A DNA stretch of 64,000 nt from Phymorhynchus buccinoides. Lineage: Eukaryota > Mollusca > Gastropoda > Neogastropoda > Raphitomidae. Position 1 is the first letter of the stretch, and each line of letters begins with the position of its first letter. The notes below the pieces were generated by a model. It did no database searches. It had not been told where the DNA came from and worked only from the letters and a program-made list of their open reading frames with translations. Positions 9,796-19,710 of this stretch are shown here, piece after piece. Both the position numbers and the translations under genes were made by a program. The stretch spans positions 16,075,989 through 16,139,988 of the forward strand of contig CM065712.1 of assembly GCA_017654935.2 (NCBI GenBank). The letters run 5' to 3'.

Positions 9796-11874
9796 TACGA
9801 CTACGAAACAGAGGAGGGGGTGCTGGCTTGGGCCAGGGCCCGCGAAGAGGCCAAGGTCAAGGCCCTGGCGGAAAGAGAGAGGGCCGAGCGAGCCAGAGCG
9901 GCGCTAGCGGCCGCCCAAGACTCCAGCTCTTCCGCCTCCGAGGCGGAAGACAACCTGGACATCCCTGGCAGCTCTGCGGTCACTACCAGGGAAGGGGCTG
10001 TGCCCGGGGAAGCTGTGGTGCCCCCCAGGGCAGTGCACCAGCAGCAGCCGGCAGCCAGACCCCCCTGGCAGCTGCCTTTGGCGGGAAGCAGCACCATCCT
10101 GACCCCCATGCCCATCCAGGCTGCGAAAGCCTCGGTGCAGTCACCCTTAGATCCTAAGACCCCGGTGGACCTGGCCTTGTTTGAGCAGGAGGGTGACCCT
10201 TTCGACACCCTGGAGCTGCAGACCATCGACGACATGGAGGAGTTACGGGCCCTCCTGGAGAGGATCAGCACCTCGCAGAGCGGCAGTGCCGGGCAGGGGG
10301 CGCCTGCTGAAGATGACCCCCAGGCCATGTACTGCAACAGCGAGATGGTGGCCTCTCAGCTGGCTGAAGGCGGCGGGGGTAACGTTTGTAATAGTAGTAG
10401 TCAACAAGGACCTGACCGCGGCAGGGAGACTTCGCGTGACAAAATATACGTTAATGTCACGGTGAAGGCCGACGCTAGTGCGGGAAAAGAGGAAAGCGTG
10501 GCTGACTCGGGGTCAGCGGCGCTGGAAGGGTCGAGCCTTTCCAGCGGCGCGCGTAAGGCATCAAACCCAGACTGCGATTTCGTGATAGAGCCCACGGGGG
10601 ACGGGGACTACGTCATGATCCGGTCGGACTACTCCCAGAAATCCACGACCACCTCTGAGGTCACCTCCCTCCAGGATTCACTGTCGCACTCTCTCTACGC
10701 CAATCTAGGCTCAGAGACGGACCTCGCTTCCAGGTCGGACAATGGGGAAGAAGAAGGAGGAGAAGAGGGAGAGGACGAGTCGCTGGAGTTATACACCAAC
10801 AGCGCGGCTTTCGCGCGGTTCGGCCAGCAACGACGACAACCCCCGGTGCAGCCCAGAGTTCAGAGTTTGTTCGGAGATCGGGTGCTCTGCAGTGGTGCAG
10901 GGAAGACCAACAGGACCACCAGTATTGTGTTCAACCCCGCTGTCAACTACTCCCTGCCCAGAACGAGCAGCGGCAGCGGCGGCCACGCGGAAGCGATGCC
11001 CAGCAGAATGTCACAGAGCGCCTATGCGTGGTCCGAGTCCTCGGCCAGTCCCTGGGACTTGGAGTCGGACCCCGATGCCGCGGAGGACGCGCAGCTTCAT
11101 CCCACCTACTCCAACTTCCCTTTCTCGGATTCGGCGTCGGTGATGACCGCCTCCACCCCGGCCTTCTCTAATGTGTTCTACGGCGCGGGTGGTGGGGCTC
11201 AGAGCTCCGGCAATCAAATGAGCAAGGCTGGCTCTGTGAGCCAGGTGAACAAGGCTGGCTCTGGAAGTGTTAATCAGGTGAGCAAAGCTGTTTCTGTGAG
11301 TCAGGTGAATAAGGCTGGCTCTGGTAGTGTTAATCAGGTGAGCAAGGCTGGCTCTGTGAGCCAGGTGAACAAGACCGGCTCTGTGAATCAGATGAATATG
11401 GCTGGCTCTGCGAACCACGTGAACATGGCTGGCTCTGTAAATCAAGCCAACAACAAGGCTGGCTCGGTTAGCCAGAATAACAAGGTTGGTTCTGCGAGTC
11501 AGGTGATCAAGGCCGGTTCTGCGAGTCAGGCCGGTTCCGCGAGTGCGAGCCAGGCCTCCAACCGGACAGAGGATGCCCCCCGCCCCCACCCTAAGCCCCC
11601 TCCCCCTGTGGCCCCGCCCCGCTGCTCAGCGCCCAGGGACCTGAACCAGCACCACATGTACTCCAACGTGCCGTGCTGCGACGTGAACTCCATCATGACT
11701 GTGTCCATGCCTTCCTTTTCCAACAACTTCTACGGGGACCGCGCTGACCGGGAGGCGGAGTGCTCCGGTCCCGGGGACGTCGTGAGTCCCACTGGAGGAG
11801 CCGGAGCCTTGAGGAACGCCAGAAGCGATGCCGATCTGTCGGCAGCAGCCCACGGCTCGGTTTCTTCCCCCCAG
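9796..11874 (+). CDS. UBAP1: UBAP1-like ESCRT-I subunit, large central exon
   Basis: A 2079-bp exon (693 codons, phase 0 at both ends) between acceptor TTTCAG (9795) and donor CAG|GTGATT (GT at 11875). UBAP1 is the ESCRT-I subunit that sorts ubiquitinated receptors at endosomes. The exon opens with the UMA helix (YDYETEEGVLAW) and a charged helix. About 130 residues in comes DPFDTLELQTID, the conserved motif of UBAP1 central regions. The rest looks disordered and Ser/Asn/Gly-rich, with an acidic run (EEEGGEEGEDESLE), six YxN motifs, a duplicated YSN...SNxFYG block on either side of a Ser-Gln-Val-Asn-Lys repeat, and a proline-rich end with a class II SH3 ligand (PVAPPR). The whole 693-codon exon is open. 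It is much longer than the matching part of the roughly 500-residue vertebrate protein. In the genome it is G/C-rich against an A/T-rich background. Open frames on the other strand here are shadows. Confidence 0.88.
11212..11560 (+). repeat. in-frame coding minisatellite (SQVNKAGS repeats)
   Basis: Inside the large UBAP1-like exon a degenerate unit of 8 to 11 codons, core VSQVNKAGS or VNQVSKAGS, repeats about a dozen times in frame. The variants MNMAGSANHV and NNKAGSVSQ show progressive decay. It probably changes length between individuals without breaking the frame. Confidence 0.9.
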
Positions 11875-11889
11875 GTGATTAATTAGCAT

Positions 11890-12116
11890 CAGGGCTCCCA
11901 GGGACCCCCATTTGGGGGTCTATGAAGTACTAAAATTCTAAAGGACCCTCTAAAAGAATGTGCAGGGGGTCCCAGGGATGCACTAGAAAACAACTCTTTT
12001 TAGCATTCACAATGGTCAATGCCACTGGGACCCTCTATCCCGCCTCTAGGACCCTCTATTCTGTAAGTGAAGGAGTCCCTGGGACCCCTTGTTTTGCGGG
12101 GCGATTGGGAGCCCTG
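11890..12116 (+). mobile_element. hAT-like MITE, CAGGGCTCCCAGGGACC family
   Basis: Left end CAGGGCTCCCAGGGA, right end TTGGGAGCCCTG, imperfect terminal inverted repeats in the CAGGG style of hAT elements. It lies 15 bp past an exon donor. A partial copy of the inside (GCAGGGGGTCCCAGGGATGC, then GGGACCCTCTATCC) occurs at 20503-20592. The flanks share AGCAT, but no clean 8-bp target duplication was seen. Confidence 0.7.
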
Positions 12117-12694
12117 AGCATTTTGGCATTTCATAAACAATTATCGTTTTATTGTATTTATTGATGTTCAGGTAAGGTTGGGTTTTTTTTCCTGTGAAGA
12201 TATATAATGGAAATAGTGTTTGTAGCTTGTTGATTTAGCCGCCATTCATTATGATTTTATTGTCATTTGTTGCATTGTTTTATAATTTTATTGTCACAGG
12301 GAATCGTCCCAGCTAATACTAATAGTAATACAGCACCCACCACCCTTCTATTTGTGTGTGTGTGTGTAATTTGATTGTCCTGTGTTGCTACTGTTTTATC
12401 AGTGATCGCGCTATGAATTTTGAAAACCAGTCCCATCAGCGACAATGCCCCCCAACAACCGGTGTCAAAACCAGTCCCAGGGAAACAAAAACCAGTGAAA
12501 ACCACAATATCAAAGCTTCTGTTAAAACAATGTATCAGTCCTAGCAAAGATGTATCACTATCAGTCCCTGGGACTGACAGGCCAAATTTTGTTCAGTATT
12601 TTGGTTTTTGCAATCAGTATTTTACTGATAATTACCAGTAAAACTAAAAGCGATCACTGTTTACGTGTGCCTAAAGTATGTATCTACTTTATAA

Positions 12695-12947
12695 CCCTTT
12701 CACCACCAGCCATCTTTGAGCCAAACACTTCTATTCCACTAAAGAAATTTAAAGCTACTTGGCTACAGAAACGATTTTGTTTGCAATATTGTTGGATTTG
12801 TCTGTGACACATTTAGAATGGGATCAATCCTTACTGCCCAAATTCAGGAACACAATATCATTGAATAACAGACCATGATTTCAAGAGCTTTTATGACATG
12901 GTTGTTAAATCATTGTGGTGCAAATTGCGACATTGGCGGTGAAAGGG
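12695..12947 (+). mobile_element. piggyBac-like MITE, copy 1
   Basis: Left end CCCTTTCACCACCAGCCA, right end ATTGGCGGTGAAAGGG followed by TTAA. CCC...GGG termini at TTAA are the mark of piggyBac elements, and four other copies in the window share these ends. The inside has no coding capacity. Confidence 0.8.
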
Positions 12948-13424
12948 TTAATAAACTCTTTAACCTCATTGGAGTCATGACGGGCGATGTCTGTAGTGTA
13001 CGTCTCTGTTCAAGTCATATGACTGCAGACAACTGCCGTCTGAATTCCCTTCTTTTTTTTAACATCACAAACAGCATCAAGGGAGCTTACTTTTGAAAGT
13101 CAAAGTACACTCATTCATGCTTCGATTGTTTCCCTTAAAGTTAGACTGCGTCTCATAGCCATTTGGGCCTTATTTTATTGTTTGCGAGTTTAATTGAGTC
13201 ACTTAGCAACAGCTGTGTTCCTACATTTATAAATAAAAACTTTAAAAAGGCAGCTAAAAACAAATCGGAAATTCCGTTTTGGATGCTTTGCTGAGCATAT
13301 TTTTTGTACACGAAACTGATGACTAAGCATACCAATTGTGTGTGTCATTTTATTTAGTAGACTTGTGCCTTTCTTTTGCAATGTATTGTTTGTTTCCATC
13401 TTGATTAAATAAATTTGGTCGTGA

Positions 13425-13663
13425 TTTTTCACCGCCAACGTCACATTTTTGCACCACAATGATTTAACGCCCATGTCACTAAAAGGCATCAAATCAGGGT
13501 CTGTTATTCAAAGACCCTGTTCTCTTCATTTTGAGAGGTGGGGATAGGCTTTACTTTAATTATGTCACAGAGGAATCCCCAATATTATAGACAGATTTTT
13601 TTCTCTACCCAGGTAAGTTTAATGGAAATTTTTTGCTAAAAAAAATGGCTGGCGTTGAAAGGG
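13425..13663 (-). mobile_element. piggyBac-like MITE, copy 2
   Basis: Starts TTTTCACCGCCAACGTC and ends GGCTGGCGTTGAAAGGG followed by TTAA, with the internal blocks CACTAAAAGGCATCAAATCA and CTCTACCCAGGTAAGTTTAA that mark this family. It is opposite in orientation to copy 1. Confidence 0.8.
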
Positions 13664-14736
13664 TTAAAACTTTAACTCAATGGAGTCACAACCAAAGTGA
13701 CGTAGCTTCCCCCTCAGATCGCACTATTTTTGGCACATTTAAAAAATTCACATAGCATCAACCACACATTCGCAGATATAAAAGTTATTAAAACATGTAT
13801 CAATGGATAGGTAAAGTATTATATTTATTGAACATGTTTACCTTAGATGTGAAATCCACACTGTTCGGATAATGCAGGTAATCCAATACAGTGAGTGCAC
13901 TTCACAGGAAAATCAAAAACTTTTTCACAGCTCCACAGTCCACCTTTTAGGTCACTGTCAACCAAGTTGTCATCCATGTTTTCTAGATCAAACTCATCAG
14001 AATCAGAAACTTTGTCCCCTTCACCGTTGAATGCATTCACAACACCCTCCCCCTCTGAACCTTATTCACGCAGCAATTCTATCGCTTTATTCACTCGAAT
14101 GTTGCGGGTGAAGCGGTTTCCCCTAAGCGCCGTCCGCCATGTTGAAACTAGTCTAGTTCTTGGAAGGAAGTTCGACTAGGTTCACTCTAACCGTTATATA
14201 AAAACACTCCTAAGCACTTGACAATGGTTTAAGGGAAGCAAAGTCTGCGAAGACAAGATTCTGAAACCACGACTTACCTCCCTTGTATCGTAACCGTCGT
14301 CAGTATAAAAATAAAAAAAAAGTTGTCGGATATGTGGATCCGATGGCAATGTGACTTTAGCCAGGCATCAGAATTGTAAGAGGATAGATCTGCTAATTTC
14401 AGAGGATTAAGAGTTACTGACACAGAGGATTGACTTCTCTTGGTTTTGCCTTTTTCGCCAATGTTCGATTTTCTGTTAAATAGCCTTCTACTTCTAGAAG
14501 TGTTTTCTCCTATCTATATTATTAGTCCTTTTAGGTGATATTGGGAACTCATTTCAGTGGTTCTCTCCATTCCAGCCTAGAACATTGATGTCCCTTTTAC
14601 CGCGGTTTTCAGAGGATTGGAGTTCAGACTATTCTGATGCCTGTTAGCGTAGTGGAACAGTGTCGGAGAGCCGTCTCTGCCGTGACTCGATCGTTTGAGT
14701 TAATTAATATTTAAAGCTAGATTAATTTTCTTTCAG
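13664..14736. other. UBAP1 intron, no gene seen
   Basis: No exon or complete element recognised. The open frame at 13895-14179 is read by neither splice signals nor any family I know. The acceptor TTTCTTTCAG ends at 14736. Confidence 0.5.
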
Positions 14737-15081
14737 CCCTGGAACCCCTACAAACCCCTCCCGCCCCCGCCAGCCTCGGAGGAACACCGCTCCAGCTCCG
14801 GTTCCTCCACAGAGAGCTTACCCACAGAGCCCAGCCAGAACCCCTCGCCCATGGTGCTGTCCCCGTCCCCGGGGGAGTGTGGGGCCGCGGCCCCCAGGCT
14901 TCCCCCCGGGGTGGGGGTGGGGGAGGGGCCTGCGGCGCCCCCTGGGGAGCGGGGTGAGATGGACCCCTACCCGCGGCTGTCGGCGGAGGGCAAGGCTCTG
15001 GTGAACAACCTGCTGCCCATGGGCTTCCCCCGATCCAGGGTGGCGCGCGCCGTGCTCAAGTACGGCATGGACGAGAAGGAG
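14737..15081 (+). CDS. UBAP1: UBAP1-like ESCRT-I subunit, exon with first UBA segment
   Basis: A 345-bp exon (115 codons, phase 0 at both ends) from acceptor TTTCTTTCAG to donor GAG|GTGAGAAAG (GT at 15082). It starts PWNPYKPLPPPP, in frame after the SSPQ end of the previous exon, and continues through a Ser/Pro-rich linker to LSAEGKALVNNLLPMGFPRS...ARAVLKYGMDEKE. That last part is the first three-helix UBA unit of the C-terminal SOUBA domain, with the diagnostic MGF loop. The SOUBA domain binds ubiquitin on cargo. The next exon must supply the rest of the fold. Confidence 0.88.
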
Positions 15082-15737
15082 GTGAGAAAGACGGGAGACA
15101 AATATAGGCCCAGCCTCTCATGGAATGTTAGGCAAAAGTGGTTATATAATGTACAGTTATGTCTTGCTACTTGCAATTTTATGTGCTTGTCATAAAAAAA
15201 CAGACCAAGCTCTAAGCTCATTACAATCAAGAGTCACACGATGGGCTAGTCTGCTCAAGTAGAGCCCAAATCACCGTTGCCAGCAAGGGTTCGAATATTT
15301 CTTTCCAGCACAGTAAATCATAAGCATCTCTGTGACAGACCAAGTAATTTTTTAGTGCTCTAATTTTACATGAAATAGCGTGGCTTTAAAATGGCAACGA
15401 TCGAGGGCATGCACATTTGTCTGTGCATATGTGAATGAAGAAATTTGTTACACCTAAAAAAAAATAACAAACAAAGGGGTGAAAGGGGAGCCTGAGCCAA
15501 CGTTTTGCCTGTCCATGTACAGCACTCCTCTGATACACACACACAACACACACACCCACCATTGAGCTGGCTGGCTGTTTCTGGCTAGGCCTTCATCTCT
15601 CACTTTGTGGTATTGGCCCCTTCAAAATGTCACGTGCAGCAATCTAGGCACTCTAGCTAAGGAACAATTCTGCCAAGTTTTGCTCAGATTGGTTCAGTGG
15701 TGCAGTTGCTATGAAGTGGAACACAATTCGGTCACAC

Positions 15738-15797
15738 CCGGCTCGCGGGTGGTGCGCGCCGTGCTCAATAGTACGGCATGGATGAGACGGAGGTGAG
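15738..15797 (+). pseudogene. partial copy of the preceding UBA exon in the intron
   Basis: About 60 bp match the last 60 bp of the 14737-15081 exon plus its donor: GTGCGCGCCGTGCTCAA, then TACGGCATGGATGAGA and GGAGGTGAG. A 2-bp insertion after CTCAA breaks the frame and there is no acceptor, so it is a dead exon fragment left by a local duplication. Confidence 0.85.
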
Positions 15798-15898
15798 GAC
15801 ACGCCTCGTTGAATTGAACAGTTTTTAAAGTATGAATTTGAATTTGAAACACGTAAACTTTGATCATGTTGGCCTTTAATTAAAATTGAACAAAAGGA

Positions 15899-16077
15899 CA
15901 GTGGAACATCCCTTATAAGACGTCCCATTATAAGACTCCCTCCCACACAATACCTACTACTTCTCTGAGACATTGCACTTCTATGTAAGTATTAAAATTA
16001 CCTACCCTATAAGACCCCTCCCTTGTAAGACCTCATTGGGAAGGATTTTTGAATGTCGTATAAGGGAGGTTCCACTG
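15899..16077 (+). mobile_element. MITE, CAGTGGAACCTCCC family, copy 2 (complete)
   Basis: 179 bp from CAGTGGAACATCCCTTATAA to GTATAAGGGAGGTTCCACTG, imperfect inverted termini with TA on the right. CAGTGG ends and TA insertion fit pogo/Tc1-mariner-derived MITEs. An inverted unit of the adjoining 36-bp minisatellite lies just to the left, so it may have inserted into that array. Confidence 0.85.
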
Positions 16078-16079
16078 TA

Positions 16080-16575
16080 ATGATCAAAGTTTACGTGTTC
16101 GTAATGAACAGAGATATGATCAAAGTTTATGTGTTCGTAATGAACAGAGATATGATCAAAGTTTAGGTGTTCGTAATGAACAGAGATATGATCAAAGTTT
16201 ACGTGTTCGTAATGAACAGAGATATATGATCAAAGTTTACGTGTTTGTAATGAACAAAAATATGATCAAAGTTCATAATGAACAAAAATATCAAAGTTTA
16301 CATGTTCGTAATGAACAGAGATATGATCAAAGTTTACGTGTTCGTAATGAACAGAAATAGGATCAAAGTTCATAATGAACAGAGATAATTATCAAAGTTT
16401 ATGTGTTCATAATGAACAGAGATATATGATTAAAGTTTACCGTGTTCTCCGACACTTGTGACTCGATCGATTGAGTTAATGAATATTTAAAGCTATATAT
16501 TCGTAATGAACAGAGATATATGATCAAAGTTTACTTGTTCTTAATGAACGAAGATATCAAAGTTTATGTGTGCCT
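16080..16575. repeat. 36-bp minisatellite
   Basis: About 13 units of ATGATCAAAGTTTACGTGTT followed by CGTAATGAACAGAGAT, with short internal deletions. A non-unit stretch with GACTCGATCGATTGAGTTAA near 16460-16490 also occurs near 14685-14702. Confidence 0.93.
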
Positions 16576-17339
16576 CTCTGCCGTGTTCCACTGTGGCTTC
16601 CAGATCTAGTCGAAAAGGCAACTATTCTAGAGGGCTAGTCTGTAATTTTGTTTAACCCTCTCATAATTGCAGACGCCAAATCCGCCCAAAATGTGTTTCC
16701 TTCCCTTGCTCGCGTAAACGCCGATTGCGCCTGCTGAATGCTAGGTCTAGTACGTTCACTTTCACTTTTCTCCCTACCCACAATGCAATATATTAAGTTA
16801 GTTATTCCTGTTCCTGACACTCATTGGTCTGTTTTTGGTTTTTACAGCAAAGGAAAGAACCCACTCGTTTTTTTGAATGGATTTTTCGAAGTGACCCCAA
16901 ATTTTTTTCTTTTTTCCATTGTGACGTGCGCAGTATTGACTCGGCGTGATACTCTGAGCACCATTACGGATTTGTTCCTTCTATTTCATGGTTTGTTGTT
17001 TGACAGTGTGTTAGCTTTCGAATGAAAATATCATCATTGCTATTCAATATGAATCTTTCATAAATGAAATCTGAGTTAGACTTTATTCTGAGTGATTTTT
17101 TAAAATAAAAGATTCGGTGTCACATTCGGAGTTACTCCCCTTGACTTAGTGCAATATGATCAATTCTCGGTTCGAGTGATCGGGAGTCATTGGGTTAAGT
17201 GAATGAGCGTTGCCAAGTGCACTCTCCACTTCCCATTCTCTCAGTCAGGAGGAATTGAGGACAGGTTGTCGGAAAGGTCTCCAAAGGCCAACTAACCCCC
17301 ATGGAATAAGCTGGATGCATAACTAACGCCATGTGCAAA

Positions 17340-17700
17340 ATACCCGCGGCTGTAAGACGTAAGACGATGGTCTGCTGATTTTAGTCGCGTGATTGCGACA
17401 CGAGAGACCCTGGTTCGAATTCCGGCCCCGCCCTTTCTTACTAGTTTGACAGGAAAAAATCGAACTGAACGTCCAAGTCCTTCGGATGGGGCGTTGACAG
17501 CTCTGAATCCGACACGTTTAAAAATACCCAAATGGTGACTTAAAGGTGGACTCTGATGGATGAGTTTTTGGAAGAAACGCGTCGAGATCACCAGAAAGAC
17601 AGGACTTTTCAAGGATCGGAACACTTCGGAGCCTCTGGCTGCGACGCGCTCTCCAGGTGGGAAGCAACCCAAATTTCACAGAGACACCACTGTGTGACTA
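17340..17700 (+). mobile_element. tRNA-derived SINE
   Basis: A class II tRNA-like head: GACGATGGTCTGCTGATTTT, a long variable arm (GTCGCGTGATTGCGACACGA), then a B box GGTTCGAATTCC. It is followed by a body with AATCGAACTGAACGTCC and CCTTCGGATGGGG, and a tail with GCGCTCTCCAGGTGGGAAGC and AATTTCACAGAGA. Body and tail pieces recur inverted at 22428-22495 and 21270-21312. Leu/Ser-tRNA-type SINEs with this tail are, to my knowledge, typical of gastropods. It is too degenerate to be a functional tRNA gene. Confidence 0.8.
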
Positions 17701-18228
17701 TAAAGTACCAAATAAAGTACCAAATACTTAACTCACTTTGCTCCTGGTTTCCCTTTCATAGCAATTACAACTAGTGCCGAAACTGGCGATATCATCCTTG
17801 GGCTGTGATGATGTGCGTGGAGAGGAGCAGATAGCCATTATATGTGGATAGGATAAAGTGGTAGATGTATGGAGTTATCAAAACCCGATTGTGGTTTTGA
17901 AGTCTGTTAGTGGTATGTGTTTGTAGTGTGGTGCAGCGTAAGGAAATGGACCTGTTTGCACGTTTGTATGTGAGTCATTGTATGAGAATTAAAACAAAAC
18001 TGTTGACGAGAGAGACAGAGTTGATAGATTGCAACGATATATTGGTGATACAGGGAACGAGTTTGATCATCGAAGACGTGGTGCAGGCGGACCTTTGGAA
18101 AAAGAGACGGCACACGCCTTCTTTTTGGGTGAAAGAATTTGACTTCCAGCACCTCCGCCAAGGAGGAATCGCCGATTTGACGGTTTTGATGTCTAGGAAA
18201 CCAGAGCAAAGTGAGTGTAGCAATGTTT

Positions 18229-18440
18229 CAGACCTGTTTCACTCTACTCTTTTCGAGTAGTATTCTACTCAATTTGGACCTCAACTACTCTTCAAGATTG
18301 AATATAATGCTCTAATTACTCATTTTCAGTGAACATTTGCTTGATGGTTTAATGAAGAGGACTACTCATTTCACAACAAAACTACTCATTTCAGCTATCC
18401 AGACTACTCAAGACTTGTGTAAGGGGGGTAGCCAGGTCTG
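18229..18440 (+). mobile_element. TIR element, CAGACCTG...CAGGTCTG family, copy 1
   Basis: Starts CAGACCTGTTTCACTCTACT and ends GTAGCCAGGTCTG, inverted termini of about 9 bp. The inside is rich in CTACTC and GAGTAG. Related copies lie at 20069-20440 and 31642-32103. Short C/G-ended termini suggest a hAT-like non-autonomous element. Confidence 0.7.
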
Positions 18441-18518
18441 ACTTTATAAAGGGTGTTTTCCATGTGATCTCGACGTGTTTCTTGCAAAATCTCATCCGTC
18501 AGGGTGCTCCTTTCACAA

Positions 18519-19089
18519 CGTTTTGAATGTTCCTATGCTAAGTGTTGCGTGTTGCTCTCCAGGTGCTGGACCACCTGTTCCATGTGGAGAAGAGGTTCAC
18601 CCCGGCCCTGGTGGAGATGAAAGGGTTAACGACGTTTTGAATGTTCCTATGCTAATTGTTGCGTGTCGCTCTCCAGGTGCTGGACCACCTGTTCCATGTG
18701 GAGAAGAGGTTCACCCCGGCCCTGGTTGTGTTGCGTGTCGCTCTCCAGGTGCTGGACCACCTGTTCCATGTGGAGAAGAGGTTCACCCCGCCCTGGTGGA
18801 GTTGAAAGGGTTAACAACGTTTTGAATGTTCCTATGCTAAGTGCTGTGTGTCGCTCTCCAGGTGCTGGACCACCTGTTCCTTGTGGAGAAGAGGTTCACC
18901 CCGGCCCTGGTGGAGATGAAAGGGTTAACAACGTTTTGAATGTTCCTATGCTAAGTGCTGTGTGTCGCTCTCCAGGTGCTGGACCACCTGTTCTATGTGG
19001 AGAAGAGGTTCACCCCGGCCCTGGTGGAGATGAAAGGGTTAACAACGTTTTGAATGTTCCTATGCTAAGTGTTGCGTGTCGCTCTCCAG
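18519..19089 (+). repeat. 114-bp tandem array of the acceptor half of UBAP1 exon 4
   Basis: Five upstream copies of the intron end and first half of the exon at 19090. The junction CTCTCCAG|GTGCTGGACCAC occurs with exon-like starts at 18563, 18677, 18749, 18862 and 18976, then the real one at 19090. Spacings are 114, 72, 113, 114 and 114 bp. Each copy keeps the acceptor and about 65 bp of coding-like sequence, lacks the 12 bp CTGGTGGAGAAG, then runs into AAAGGGTTAAC and an in-frame TGA (VEMKGLTTF then stop). None has a donor at the right place. Confidence 0.95.
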
Positions 19090-19191
19090 GTGCTGGACCA
19101 CCTGTTCCATGTGGAGAAGCTGGTGGAGAAGAGGTTCACTCCGTCCCTGGTGGAGATGAGCCTGCAGCTCTTCCACAACGACATGCGCAAG
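19090..19191 (+). CDS. UBAP1: UBAP1-like ESCRT-I subunit, exon 4 (middle of SOUBA)
   Basis: A 102-bp exon (34 codons, phase 0) from CTCTCCAG to AAG|GTACTG (GT at 19192). It encodes VLDHLFHVEKLVEKRFTPSL...QLFHNDMRK, matching the middle of the UBAP1 SOUBA domain: the end of UBA1, a linker helix with the LxEKxFxPxLVE pattern, and the start of the overlapping next UBA. It is the only copy with both intact splice sites and the 12 bp missing from the upstream copies. It is flanked on each side by tandem copies of its own halves. Confidence 0.87.
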
Positions 19192-19710
19192 GTACTGCAC
19201 TACACAGGGATCGGTGTGATATATCTGCCTCTGTCTCTATTATGTCCCTGTCTCAATGTTCACTCCGTCCCTGGTGGAGATGAGTCTGCAGCTCTTCCAC
19301 AACGACATGCGCAAGGTACTGCACTACACAGGGATCGGTGTGATATATCTGCCCCTGTCTGTATTATGTCCCTGTCTCAATGTTCACCCCGTCCCTGGTG
19401 GAGATGAGCCTGCAGCTCTTCCACAACGACATGCGCAAGGTACTGCACTACACAGGGATCGGTGTGATATATCTGCCCCTGTCTGTATTATGTCCCTGTC
19501 TCAATGTTCACCCCGTCCCTGGTGGAGATGAGCCTGCAGCTCTTCCACAACGACATGCGCAAGGTACTGCACTACACAGGGATCGGTGTGATATATCTGC
19601 CCCTGTCTCTATTATGTCCCTGTCTCAATGTGTCACCCCGTCCCTGGTGGAGATGAGCCTGCAGGTCTTCCACAACGACATACGCAAGGTACTACACTAC
19701 ACAGGGATCG
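19192..19710 (+). repeat. 124-bp tandem array of the donor half of UBAP1 exon 4
   Basis: After the real donor, four copies of a 124-bp unit repeat the last part of the exon (TCCCTGGTGGAGATGAG ... CACAACGACATGCGCAAG), its GTACTGCACTACACAGGGAT intron start and a spacer. Copies begin near 19256, 19380, 19504 and 19628. They lack an acceptor. A donor one unit downstream would lengthen the exon by 124 bp and shift the frame. An A-rich retroposon-like tail follows (TTTCTTTATTGTCC ... A-run at 19800). Confidence 0.95.

Noticed and set aside
9801..10337. Minus-strand open frame of 178 codons opposite the UBAP1-like exon
   Set aside because: A shadow of a G/C-rich exon; no splice context or family match, while the plus frame has clear UBAP1 motifs.
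11011..11589. Minus-strand open frame with His-Arg-Ala-Ser repeats
   Set aside because: It is the antisense reading of the SQVNKAGS coding minisatellite.
17340..17430. A functional tRNA gene at the class II tRNA-like head
   Set aside because: Acceptor stem does not pair, the A-box region is degenerate, and the sequence continues into a SINE body that recurs elsewhere.
17946..18215. Open frame MDLFARLYVSHC... in the UBAP1 intron
   Set aside because: Codon use is plausible, but there is no recognised domain, its end runs into a TIR element, and no splice pair keeps it in the UBAP1 frame. Too weak for a gene call.
18475..19531. Long plus-strand open frames with repeated CRSPGAGPPVPCGEE or PAALPQRHAQG
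   Set aside because: Out-of-frame readings of the tandem exon copies; the true exon frame is VLDHLFHVEK.
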